Source: Phlegmacium glaucopus (Eukaryota; Basidiomycota; Agaricomycetes; Agaricales; Cortinariaceae). From it: DNA of 64,000 nucleotides. The stretch is taken from positions 19,947-83,946 of the forward strand of contig MU130602.1 of NCBI GenBank assembly GCA_015039465.1. Reading direction: 5' to 3'. Numbering within the stretch: position 1 is the stretch's first letter; each line of letters starts with the position of its first letter. Of this stretch, positions 22,171-33,700 are shown piece after piece. A program made the translations under genes and the position numbers. The notes under the pieces were generated by a model. It had not been told where the DNA came from. It did not search any database and saw only the letters and a list, made by a program, of their open reading frames with translations.

Positions 22171-25100
22171 TTAGATTTTGTAGATATGCTGTCGTCAAGC
22201 GTGGGAAGGACCCATCGTTGTCGAAAACGTCCATCATTAAACGCATCTCGTGCTGTACTGTTCTTGACTCAAGTACTTTCTGTCTTTCATTCCGAGAAGA
22301 CCCAATAAACATGAATCGAAAACGGAATCATCAAGTCCTTGGAATTGGTCCTTTGTGGTGGATGAGGGTGACAAAGGCTGCAAAGAAGCGCATCGCTGCC
22401 AGTGACACAGGTACCATTGTCAACATAGGCCCACCGCTCTCTATTCATCTCACTGCTGAATGAACACTCAAACCATTCGTACTTATCCCTTGCACTCACA
22501 CCTACATATACGCAGAAAGATCCAACACAAAAGGTCAGGTCAAATTCACATTAACGCGCGTACAGTAACTTACTGTGTTTAATCGTAGACCCACCTTGTG
22601 TGTTGGCACATATACATCGCGTGTTAACAGAACATCTATACTCGACTTCTTATCAGAATCACACCACACTATTCTCGCAAATCGACCGCACATCATGAAC
22701 ATGGCAGATCAAACATACCCTCTCCCAGCAAAAGCCGTCATTCTACTATCTCTTGCCACTCAACTACTACTGCTCTTCTATAATCCAATTCATGGAAATC
22801 TGGAACCAGAGGTCGGTGTGAGAATAAGAAGCGTCGGGAAGAGGTAAGCGTTATCCTGGACCGAAAGGACAGAGTCGTTCAACAGGTTTCAGCGCGGACG
22901 TTACTCAGGGTCCGGACTTATTTGGATACTAACTAGACTTCCCACTTACTCCAACTTTTTTATTCAACCGGTTAAATGGTCTCTTCTGGCTATAGTCTAA
23001 TAGGTCCCTTAGTTTCTTGATCCACCCGAGACTTTCTAGAGAGATACGTCCCACTAAAGCGACGCTATTACAACAATAGCTAACAACGAAACTCAACCTG
23101 ACTGGCAAGGGATACAAGATTGTGGAAAACTTCCGGAAAATGCTGAGCCATATACTATTCCCGCATATTTTTCCACCCTCTCTTCTACGACTTCTGCTAC
23201 TTCACTCATAAACTTTCAACTCATACTTTATAAGAGTCCAGTATCATCCATGGCCACATTTTTGAAAAAAAAAAAAAAAAAAAAAAAAAGAGCTGGCGAC
23301 CTGTCTGATAACCCCTCCAAACTCCCGCAACGTACGAGCCCACGGCCTCCATAGAACCAATAAACCAACAACCAGCGTCAGCTTAATTTACCTGTAACAA
23401 CCTACCACTGGTCGCTGCCTCTAAACTACCATCCTAACTGCTAGCTCGAGTACCCGTTATCGGCGAAGTTGCTGAAACTATAATGAAATAATAATGGTAC
23501 CGTCTCATTTTACTTTCCGTTTACTGATCTTAACACATTCCTTGCCTCAAGCAAGTGTGCTCGTTCGCGTGCGTGCTAAAGGGCAAAATCTTTGTCCAGT
23601 GCGCACTGAAAGGGCAAGACCCTTTTCAGTGTGTGTCCTTTTCCTCATGCCCGTCCTTGCCCGCGCGCGTTCCTTTCACTTTTTACTTCTATGGATTTTT
23701 TCTCGATCCTGCGAGAATTTAAATTAATTTCGTCGTATTTTAAAGAATTTCTAGTCTGCGATTCTCTAAAGTAAAATTTTAAAGAAAGGAAAGATGTATA
23801 TTTTCGTCGAGCATAAATGACATCTTTCTGTCATCTTTTCAGGGTAGGATGGTCGATCGAAGTCTTATTTTGGGTAAGAGTTTTTCTCTAAAAGCTGTTC
23901 AGAGAAATGATGTAAATAAAGAGATTTTTTTAGCTTGTGTAATGAAGAGCACTGTATTCGCGAGCGTGGGAGCTTTTAGCTAAAAGACTGATTGGGAGTG
24001 GTGTTTTCATAGGCTAAAGATGGATCCTTGCGAATGTATGTATGTTAACTTGGTTCTACTCTTCAGGTTCACTTTGTTTCCTAACCAATGGATGATAACT
24101 GGAAAGCGGAACTAAGTCTTGAGTTCTGAGATTATTAAGGTAAACTATAGTCATGCGCTTCCCTATAGTGGAAACTATGCGCTTAGCAGCTTTAGCCAGG
24201 TATACTGTCTTGCTCTACCGATTTATAGTTACCTATTACTCTTTCCCCGTAAGTCTCATGGTTATATGAGTGAACCGCACGGGTTTGGAAATAAACTTGG
24301 AGAGACGACGTGGTGAGTTCGGGAACGAGATGTGGATGAGTTGACTACAAGATCTAGGTCTTACTGTCCGTGGTTGTAGCACTGCTGGTTGAATAACGCA
24401 TACAATCGATGGTACTGCTGGTTTTGTTGTGGACCTATGGGAGTACAGGTAAGTGAAACGATATTCCATGTCACTCCAATCGTTACTAAATCTTTCATTC
24501 ATTGACTATCGATATCACTCTGCACAGCCGGCCACCTTAACTCCCCTAACATCAACAAGCAGCCCAATCACTTGCCAAAAACGCGACCAATGACCTTTTA
24601 AATTCATCATCGCGACTCGGCCTTGATTCCATAGTTCTAACCTTATCCAGGCCCGGGGTTGATTGGAAGCGCGGCCTTGTTAATTTTTTGGACAGACGAT
24701 CGGAAGGGATGCGGATAGCTGGATCTCATGGAAGATGGAGGTGATGTAGTCGTGAAGAATGGGAGCGTTTCTGCACACCGAATGTCCAGAGATACGATCT
24801 ACAGGTTGGAACTGATTTCTCAGCCCGAAGGTAAAGGATCGTAATTGGAATTTATCGCTTTGTACCAATCTGATTTGCTTGGCAATATTAAACTCCCCAA
24901 TCTGGGCGAAACACCTCAAGATCAACAACCAGCCGACGTGTATACCGGTTTGCCCTTCCCTAAGACTATCTAGCCGCTAGCGTATCTTTTGTACTGGCGA
25001 TGGCTAGTCGTGTCCCCATGGGTATCCGAGTTGGGAACTCAGTCGACGTGTTACAATAACAGTACGGGAGTGATTGATCATAGATGGTTGTACCTTGTTA

Positions 25101-25532
25101 GTACAGAAAACATGTATTCTACATCTTTCGACCTGGACTCACCTATCACCTACAATCGAAAAATCCACATTCTTCAAAGTAACATCCTTACCCATCTGTT
25201 CGTCCAGTTCTGCCTAAATTGAGATCCCTAAAACTTTTTATGAGAAGGCTTGATCAAGAAAGAGAAGATGGCGCTTGATTGATCATGGATATTAGCGCTT
25301 CAATTATCAGTAACCTTTGTTGATAATAATACCGTGAACATACCTTGAATCTATAATCGATAAAGGTATCCATGCATTACTTCAAAATGTTTGTCGTCAT
25401 ACCCTTTGTCATCAAAATCAATCCTTAGGCCTTAGGCCTTATATTTCAAGTATCTACAGAGTAGTTGATTAGATGATAAAGTATTCGATATGATCACTAT
25501 CACTGGGTCATCCTTCCTGGAGCCGGGAGCAG
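22171..25532. other. Long intergenic region with repeats and no confident gene
   Basis: A plus-strand ORF at 22575-22847 (perhaps starting at MNMADQTYPLPAK, 22,695) has one strongly hydrophobic segment but no recognised family. A run of 25 A lies at 23265-23289. About 23,290-24,350 has no recognisable content apart from GC-rich CGTGCG-type words. From about 24,370 to 25,330 the sequence is a diverged copy of segments at about 6350-7050 and 9900-10600. Confidence 0.5.
23265..23289 (+). repeat. Poly(A) tract, 25 nt
   Basis: An uninterrupted run of 25 A. It could be the tail of a retroposed transcript or a simple homopolymer. I see no upstream coding remnant that would settle it. Confidence 0.9.
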
Positions 25533-25755
25533 AGAGTGGGGAAGACAACGATCCTGTGATAATATACCTCCAAATACTTATCCCAGATCATCTCTTGCAA
25601 ACTTCTTAACGGCGGTGTATATTTAATTATCCAGCCTTCGGTTCGGATGGGGACGAGATTAGTGCTTTATAACCAACCTATCGAGGACTGTGGGTAGCAT
25701 CCTGGTCTAGAAGTCGAAACCGGATCTCGTGCCGCCAGCTGTACATAGAGTATAT
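25533..25755. repeat. Repeat block L, copy 3
   Basis: Almost identical to 283-500. It directly joins kinase fragment C. Confidence 0.8.
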
Positions 25756-27112
25756 ACTAAAACGGCTATGGTTCGCACTTGTAGCATCAACTGAAAAAAA
25801 GAATGTAAATCAGCTTTTTAACAACAAACGAAGAAAAACATACGTTGTTAGCCATCACGTTGATATTATCCGTCAAATCCTTCCACCAACACTCGTGACC
25901 CTGGCCTGACCACCCAACCGACCTTCCGTCCCGACTTCTCTAGCCACACGAGTGACTTCATCAGCGAAGACACTCAAACTCCCTGTCATTCCATTGACTG
26001 TCTCTTTCAATTCCAAGATCTCTCCACGGTCATCAACTTCAATCACCTTCGTCAAAGCGCCACCAGCAACGGCTTTGGTCACTTCTGCGATTGAACGCAC
26101 TTTATTGGTCAAATTCTTAGCCATGAGATTGACATTATCAATAAGGACCTGAAAAAATCATTCGCTCAAGATCAGGTTATTAGGAAAAAAGAGAACCGGG
26201 AAATTACCAACTTTCTACATTCCCTGAACATCAGGTACAAACGTCTGTCCACCCAAGATACCTTCCCTTCCAACTTCCAAACTGACTCGAGTGATTTCGT
26301 TAGCCAATGTGCTCAGCTGAGCGACCATGGAGTTGACGGTCATCTTCAAGTCTCCTCGAACATCAACATTGGCGAGCTCGGCAAGGTCACCTAGGGCAAC
26401 GGATGTCGTAACTTCTTCTGAGATGGATCGCACTTGATCGGTCAAATTTTCTGTCGAAGATTATCATAAAATGAAAGGAAAAAAGTGGAATGAAGTGACA
26501 TACACTGACGGTCCTGGTCAAATCAGGTTCCCTGCACACCTTCAACTCTTGCTTGACCTTTCGATATACCCTGCGTTCCGACTCCCAGTGCTGCACTCGT
26601 CACTTCAGAAGAAAATGCTGACAACTGATCCACCATGGAATTGACGGTTCCTACAAAGTTTGATAGTTGGAATACGAGCCCATAATCCAGTCAAGAAGAA
26701 AAAATACCTTTCAATGTTCACATTTCACCCTCGAAGGATACCGCTTCCACGTCCAGTACATGTGCTTGGTCTCCTAGTTTGCTTTGACTTCCGAGTTCTA
26801 AAGTGACTCGAGTGACTCGAGTGACTTCCGCCGCCAACGCTCGTAATCTGACAAAACGATCAGTCCGCGTCCAGAGAAAATATGACTAGAGCGAATCTAA
26901 CCAACATTGTGTTGACAGTATTCTTCAGATCTAGAATTTCACTGCGAGCACCCACTTCAATTTGTTTGCTCAGATCTCCCAGTGCGAATGCCTTGGTCAC
27001 TTTCACTATAGATCGTACCTAGTGGACAATAAAATGGTTAGCGGAGAGTATAGATGTATAACAAGTAAGTTGCGAACTAGGGATGCTGTATTTGCTGCCA
27101 ATAGTTGACTAC
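25756..27112 (-). pseudogene. Histidine kinase fragment C (HAMP-repeat region), decayed
   Basis: A minus-strand fragment nearly identical to fragment A over about 25,780-26,800 but with a different far end. It retains part of the second HAMP repeat (about 26,930-27,020) and stops at about 27,112 inside the first repeat (matching VVNKLAAN of the intact gene), then joins block M. The same deletions and stops as in fragment A show that both descend from one already broken copy. No catalytic domain is present. Confidence 0.88.
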
Positions 27113-28608
27113 AGTCAAACATATCTCTGTCAAATTGGCCACCACCGTCAACTTTTCTCTCCCCTCAGATTAATCGTAGGCTTATTCAGGCCTGGGATTA
27201 ATTGCAGGCGCGACTTGGACAACTTTCTGGATAGACTTAAAAGACAGCGGAAATCCGGCTCTTATGGCGAATGGATGTGACAAGGCCTGCGAAGAATAAG
27301 AGCGTGGCTGGAGACCAAGTACTTAACCTAAACGCTCCTCGTCAGAAACTCATCATCCTCTATCATTCACCGCTGAAATCGACTCTCTCCCATAGAAATC
27401 AGATGGTACAAGTTTTACACGCCAGCTAAACTCTCATATCACGCTCAGACCATCCTTCAGCTCATACCTGCAAGACGATTGTCCGCTACATATACCCAGA
27501 AGGATCGAACACGAAAGGTTAGTTCAAACGCAGATTGGAATGTATACAGCGTTTAATCGTAGACCCACCGCTTGTGTTATTTTGTACTTAACAGGACAGC
27601 GGCCATGTGAACTTCATAGATATCATTTTCAGATTCCCTCTTCGTATACTCCATCCATTGTCTTCAGCGTCTTCTCCATTTGCTTTACTCCTTTTACGCT
27701 CCCTTATCGTATACCAATTCTTAAAGGGCCTTCTAAATATGTTCAAGCGTAGGGAAAGGTCAATCCGGGTCAAAGCAACAATGAATTTTAACAACCTTAT
27801 CTCGCCGTCTGCAGCATCTATTCAGCATCGTTCATCTTCCCATATTGATGGGGTCGAGATGGTAGTGTTGATCAGATGTTGATCATCAGAAAATCGATAT
27901 TTCAGAGGGTCGAGATGGTAGTGTTGATCAGGTGTTGATCATCAGAAAAGCGATGATTCAAAGCTATCACGGATTTGATATTGGATATTGTTCGAATCCA
28001 TTGAACAGAGGTGAGCTGATGAAGAGAAGAGGAGAGGAGAAGAAAAAAGGAAAGAAAAGAAAAGAAAATGAATCAGTAACTCACCTTTCATCTACTAGAT
28101 CCAGTGAAACAACCGTGTCGTCATCCTTTGCTACTATATCAACAACCCGATTAGGCCGCTTTCATTGCATCATGAGCTTTATCAAGTACGGCATGGGCGC
28201 TACTCCTCCAGCGGTGTCAACGAACGATTTATGTTCCGTTCATTGAATCTGTCTTTTTTGTGATTCTAAGTTGTAACCGGCGTTCGAATCTAACAGGGGT
28301 GAGTTTATGTCAAAAACTGGACTTGCCGTCAGAGTATCTGATCATCACTATGACCATCTTTTTGGTGACAGATTTCAATGATGGAAACTAGTTCTGAGGC
28401 CATGCTTTCCTTATAAAACTCGGTTGCCCAAAAGAAGGCAGTTTGCATCACCGTTTTCTGCCTCAAACTAGTCAGTATGTATACATGGCGATGCGGTACA
28501 CGTGTACACATTCCTACCCGATCAAAAATCGGATTATGACACCGACAGTTTATTAAGATCGTCACGGAAGTTCAGTCAGTCACTGTATTTGATATTGATG
28601 TTAGATAT
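27113..28608. repeat. Duplicated segment upstream of membrane gene 4 (blocks M and P)
   Basis: Block M at 27,113-27,300 and block P at 27,840-28,290 are in the same order as upstream of membrane gene 1. At 27,845-27,950 a roughly 50-bp piece containing GGGTCGAGATGGTAGTGTTG is tandemly repeated. No intact gene is seen. Confidence 0.65.
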
Positions 28609-28662
28609 TTATATAAAGCAACTCTCAGAGATGCAATGGGTCATTAAAACAGGCACGAAGTC
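28609..28662 (+). promoter_or_regulatory. Core promoter of membrane gene 4
   Basis: A TTATATAAAG box is followed by the leader GGTCATTAAAACAGGCACGA, about 50 nt before the start codon. Confidence 0.58.
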
Positions 28663-29857
28663 ATGAAGCTAAGTTCTGAAGACTTGGACATTATTGGAAT
28701 ATGTCTCGAAGGCTTTCTTTACGGTAAGATATTTTTTCTACCACTTCCATGGCCAATGCTAAAGAAGTATAATATTGATCTGTCTCAGGACTGTATTCTG
28801 GCATATTCGCCATGTATTTACAAGACCACAGGACATCGCAAAAAAGCACCGACAAGAAGAAAAATATCGTTTTCTATGCTCTGTGTGCTCTCTATGCTTT
28901 ATCTCTTGTTACCTTCGTGGCTGATATAACGCCTTTCATATGTGCAGTTAGTAACAATTCCATCTGTGTCAATAACCGTCTCTTTTTATGCTTTCTGTGT
29001 TGCAGGTTCACCCGTTGAATCTAACGGCATTATTCTGCACAAAGTTTGTTCGGGGCCCAGCAACTGGTTGTTGCGATTTCATAGCCCAATCTATCCTAGT
29101 ATGTATCAACTATTATGCCTATCATTTATTTTATTCATGCAAATCTTTCAGATCTACCGTTGTTGGATTGTGTGGGGTTGCAGTATCCGTCTTGTGATTC
29201 TTCCTTCACTCTTAGCATTCACATTCTTAGGTCAGTCAGCCTATGCATTCACTGACCGCCTAATTTCAATTCACTTTTTCTAGCTATATGGGTAGCGAGT
29301 ACCTGCTTACGGCACGTTCACTCAGGCGAAATTTCGCAACCTGACTGGGGGTATTGGCTGAATGTGGCAGCTGTCGCCCTATCTATGACAGTGAATGCTC
29401 TGGTGACAGGCTTAATAGTGTTGAAGATCTTCAATGTGTACCGTGGGGCCAGACCCGCTTCGGACGACCAAACTTTGGGCGCCACTGGCGGGAGCAAAAT
29501 TCGGACTGTCATATTCGTGCTAATTGAATCTGGCATGGTATTGTTTTCTATCCAATTGGCTCGGCTCGTGGTTACCATTTTGGAAATGGACACTTCCATT
29601 AAAGCTTATGATATCATCTCTTTTACCCACGTAATGCTCAATGTGATTACAACATCAGTCATTGTTATTCCTTGTGTTACTGATAACGTGGATTTGTCTA
29701 GGGTATAACACCTACAATAATCCAGGTGCGGGTTTCAATGGGATTGTCGTTCTACGACAAGGAATCCATGACAGAATCTACTGTCGGGAGTTTGCGCTTT
29801 GCGGATAACAATCCAAATTCAGTACCGGAAACGGAGGATGTCGATATTGTCACTTAG
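28663..29857 (+). CDS. Multipass membrane protein, paralogue 4, C-terminal tail shortened
   Basis: The same six-exon layout starts MKLSSEDLDIIGICLEGF, and the landmarks through GITPTIIQVRVSMG are present. The tail reads normally to VPETEDVDIVT and then stops at 29,855-29,857. In the sisters the frame continues for about 20 more residues. The early stop is caused by a roughly 36-bp micro-inversion: 29,850-29,886 matches the reverse complement of the corresponding stretch in paralogues 1 and 6. The transmembrane core is intact, so a slightly shorter protein may still be made. Its close position upstream of the intact kinase makes it the best representative of the original cassette order. Confidence 0.82.
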
Positions 29858-29886
29858 TCGAACGCCAATATCATCGCCTCTATTCA

Positions 29887-30239
29887 CGATATCCAGATGG
29901 TAGATAGATAATTACATAGAACATAGATCTGTGGTCAAGCGTGGGAAAGACTCATCATCATTAAACGCAGCTTACTGAGAGCTCGTGCAAAGCTCGTGTT
30001 GTCCTAAAGTTCTTGACTCAAATACTGTCTGTCTGTCTTTCATCCCGAACAGACGCATATATACCGTAGTAATCAAATATAGAATCAGTAAGTCCTTGGA
30101 CTCTGTCCTTGATTCCCACCACCGAATTTCCGTCATTGGTCGCTGGTTACACTGTCCAGCAATATCCTCTGGGAAATTGGCCACCACCGCCAAAGACCTC
30201 ATTCACGACCCAGATCGATCGTAAATAATCCCCGCTGGC
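29887..30239. other. Spacer with block M remnant
   Basis: The remainder of the former tail of membrane gene 4, followed by block M sequence (about 30,090-30,225). No gene is seen. Confidence 0.5.
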
Positions 30240-30490
30240 GGGTTTATACGGAGGAACAGAGAGTGGGGAGACAACAATCCCGTGATAACACACCTCCGAG
30301 TACTTATCCCAGATCATCTCTTGAAGACTTCTTAACAGCGGTGTATATTTAACTATCCAGTACTATAATATTGCCTTCAATTCACCGTAACACAACCAAC
30401 CTAACGAGCGTCGAGGAGTGGGTAGTATACTAGTATCCTGGTCTAGGAATCGAATCCGGATCTCGTACCGCCAGCTGTACATAGAGTATA
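30240..30490. repeat. Repeat block L, copy 4, upstream of the intact kinase
   Basis: A diverged copy of block L (GTACTTATCCCAGATCATC, CCGCCAGCTGTACATAGAG). It is the only copy next to the 5' side of a kinase gene. The kinase promoter must lie in this block or in the following 300 bp, where no clear TATA box is seen. Confidence 0.7.
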
Positions 30491-30798
30491 TACTAACCGT
30501 ACCGAAGATACACAGTCCATTCTCTCCTCAACTTTCCAAGACCCCTGTAATTTCGGTCCTCCAGAGCCACAACGCACTATTATTTTAACTCGTCCGCGTA
30601 TATTTAAACCGGGCGGCTAATTGTTGCATTTTTTGAGCTCTGGACCTGATGTGGTTTGGTAGCAACGTTTTGGGGCCCCCAATTGGGCATACGCATGTAA
30701 TGGATAGATTCGGAGTAAGATGAGGGGAATCCGTTTTTGGAGCACGTGTATTAGGTAATATTCCTCTATCTTGTCATCTGACGGCCATCGTCGCCTGG

Positions 30799-33700
30799 AT
30801 GGATACTGTCGCTGAGCTCCTAAAAACCCCTGCGAAATCACCCTCAGCACCGATGGATCCTTTCAGAGCCCATCTGGTTGCTCTTTTATCTATATACGAA
30901 CTCGGTCCATTTCCAGGCACACCCATTCCACGGTATGAAGGTCCAACAGATTGGCAAACAGAGACCATTCTCAAGTCACTTGGCGCCGTGGCTCGTCGGA
31001 TGTGTTTTGCAGAAGAGTCGGTCGTCGATCTACGGAAACAATTGGTGATTATTTATCGTATCAAAATCTAGTTTATTCTTAACGAAAACTATTTGTTCAC
31101 AGAGTGGTGATCAAGTCGTCGAGGACTCATCTTACCAACAAGGTCCTGAAAAGGTCACTTCCGTCAAGAAAGAAATTCCACCGGGCCCACGGGTCAATGG
31201 GACAAACATGACAATCTCTCTCGATGGTCTGCAATCGTCCATTGATCCTTCCAATATATTCTCTCGCGCTTACGGAAATATGAAAGCTTATCAGGCTCAC
31301 GCTGCCGCAGCCGCCAATCATACCCCCATCGCCAACGGTCCTGGTCACAGTTCAGCTCCTCCAACAGCCCATGCTCATTGTCCCACCTGTGGAAGATCAG
31401 TCTCTGACCCCCTCATGCTCCCCGGATACTCCGATCTCAGTCCAGACTCAAGCCCCCTCGTCATTCCCATGGGTCCCCTTGCTGCCGCAGCTTTCGAGAG
31501 CGGCATGAGCGCCGTTGAGGAACTTAAACTACTAAAGGCTCAGGTCCAGGATGTCGCTCGCGTCTGCAATGCTGTTGCACGAGGGGATCTTAGTCAAAAA
31601 ATTACGGTTCCCGTTCAGGGTGTGGTCATGGTTCAACTCAAGGACGTCATTAATACTATGGTATATTCATTATTGTTGTTTTCATCTATCCATGTCCTAA
31701 ATCATTTCTAGGTGGACAAATTAGGACAATTTGCAAAGGAAGTCACTCGTGTATCCCAAGAAGTCGGAACTGAAGGGTACGTGTCGATCGACCAAGCTTC
31801 CCTTTTTTGGACATCTGGCTTATCGCACTGAACAGAAAACTTGGTGGACAGGCTCTCGTTCTCGATGTCGAAGGCACATGGCGAGAATTGACAGGGGTAG
31901 TCAACAAACTGGCAGCAAATTTAACATCTCAAGTTCGCAACTTACTTGTTATACATCTATACTCTCCACTAACCATTTTATTGTTCACTAGGTACGATCT
32001 ATAGCAAAAGTGACCAAGGCAGTCGCGTTGGGAGATCTCAGTAAACAAATTGAAGTGGATGCCCGCGGTGAAATCCTAGATCTCAAGAATACTGTCAATG
32101 GAATGGTGGTTAGGTTCGTTGTGGTCATATTTTCTCTGGACGCGGACTAATCAATTTGTCAGATTACGGGCGCTGGCGGCGGAAGTCACTCGAGTCACTT
32201 TAGAAGTCGGAAGTCAAGGCAAACTAGGAGGTCAAGCACATGTACCGGACGTGGAAGGGGTGTGGTTGAATTTGGTTCGGAACGTATGTGTTTCTGTTTT
32301 CCATGATGGTCTTGATGAAAAACCATTCTTTCTATAGGTCAATCGAATGTGTTCCTCCCTTACAGATCAAGTACGGTCAATTGCAGTTGTCACGACCGCC
32401 GTCGCTAGGGGTGATTTGACCCAGAAGATCGAGATATCCGTCGAGGGTGAAATGTCAACATTGAAAGGTATTTTTTCTTCTTGACTGGATTATGAACCAT
32501 TCCAACTGTCTTGTAGGGACCGTCAATTCCATGGTGGACCAGTTGTCAGCATTTGCATCTGAAGTGACGAGGGTAGCATTGGAAGTCGGAACACAGGGTA
32601 TATTGGGAGGTCAAGCAAGAGTCGAAGGTGTACAGGGAACATGGGCTGATTTGACGAGGAACGTCAACGTATGTCGCTTCATTCCATCTTTTCATCCCCA
32701 TTTAATGACGATCTTCGACAGAAAATGGCTTCGAATTTGACCGATCAAGTGCGATCCATCTCAGAAGTTACGAAAGCCGTTGCCCTAGGTGACCTTGGCA
32801 AGCTCGTCAATGTTGATGTCCAAGGAGAGATGCTTGACTTGAAGATGACTGTCAACTCCATGGTTGCTCAGCTGAGCACTTTGGCTAACGAAGTCACTCG
32901 AGTCAGTTTGGAAGTTGGAACGGAGGGTATCTTGGGTGGACAGGCGTTTGTACCTGATGTTCAGGGAATGTGGAAGGTCCGTGATTTCCAGTTCTCTTTC
33001 TCCTAATAACCTGATCTTTAGCGGATGCCTTTTTCCAGGTCCTCACTGATAATGTCAACCTCATGGCCATGAATTTGACCAATCAAGTGCGTTCAATCGC
33101 AGAAGTGACCAAAGCCGTTGCTGGTGGTGATTTGACGAAGAAGATTGAAGTTGATGTCCGTGGAGAGATCTTGGAGTTGAAAGAGACAGTCAATGGAATG
33201 ACAGAGAGTTTGAGTGTTTTCGCTGATGAAGTCACTCGTGTTGCTAGAGAAGTCGGGACGGAAGGTCGGTTGGGTGGTCAGGCCAGGGTCACGAATGTTG
33301 GTGGGACATGGAAGGACTTGACGGATAATGTCAACGTGATGGCTAACAACGTATGTTTTTTTTCTTCGTTTGTTACAGAAGGCTGATTTACATTGTTTTT
33401 TCAGTTGACGCTGCAAGTGCGAACCATAGCCGTTGCGACTGTATGTGCACCGAATATCAATATCTTCATATGGGCGCTCATTTTCCATTATCTTGTAGAC
33501 TGCCGTGGCCCGTGGAGATTTGACACAGAAGATCACTGGTGTATCCGTCTCTGGAGAGATGTTGAGCTTGGTCAACACCATCAATGACATGATTGACCAA
33601 TTGGCCATATTCGCTGCTGAAGTAAAGAAGGTTGCTCGAGAGGTCGGTACCGAAGGAAAATTGGGCGTACAAGCAGAAGTGGGCAACGTCCAGGGTATCT

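Noticed and set aside
3090..28010. GTTCGAATCC words resembling a tRNA B-box
   Set aside because: They are part of block P (about 3090, 19990 and 27990). No A-box, acceptor stem or anticodon arm can be drawn around them.
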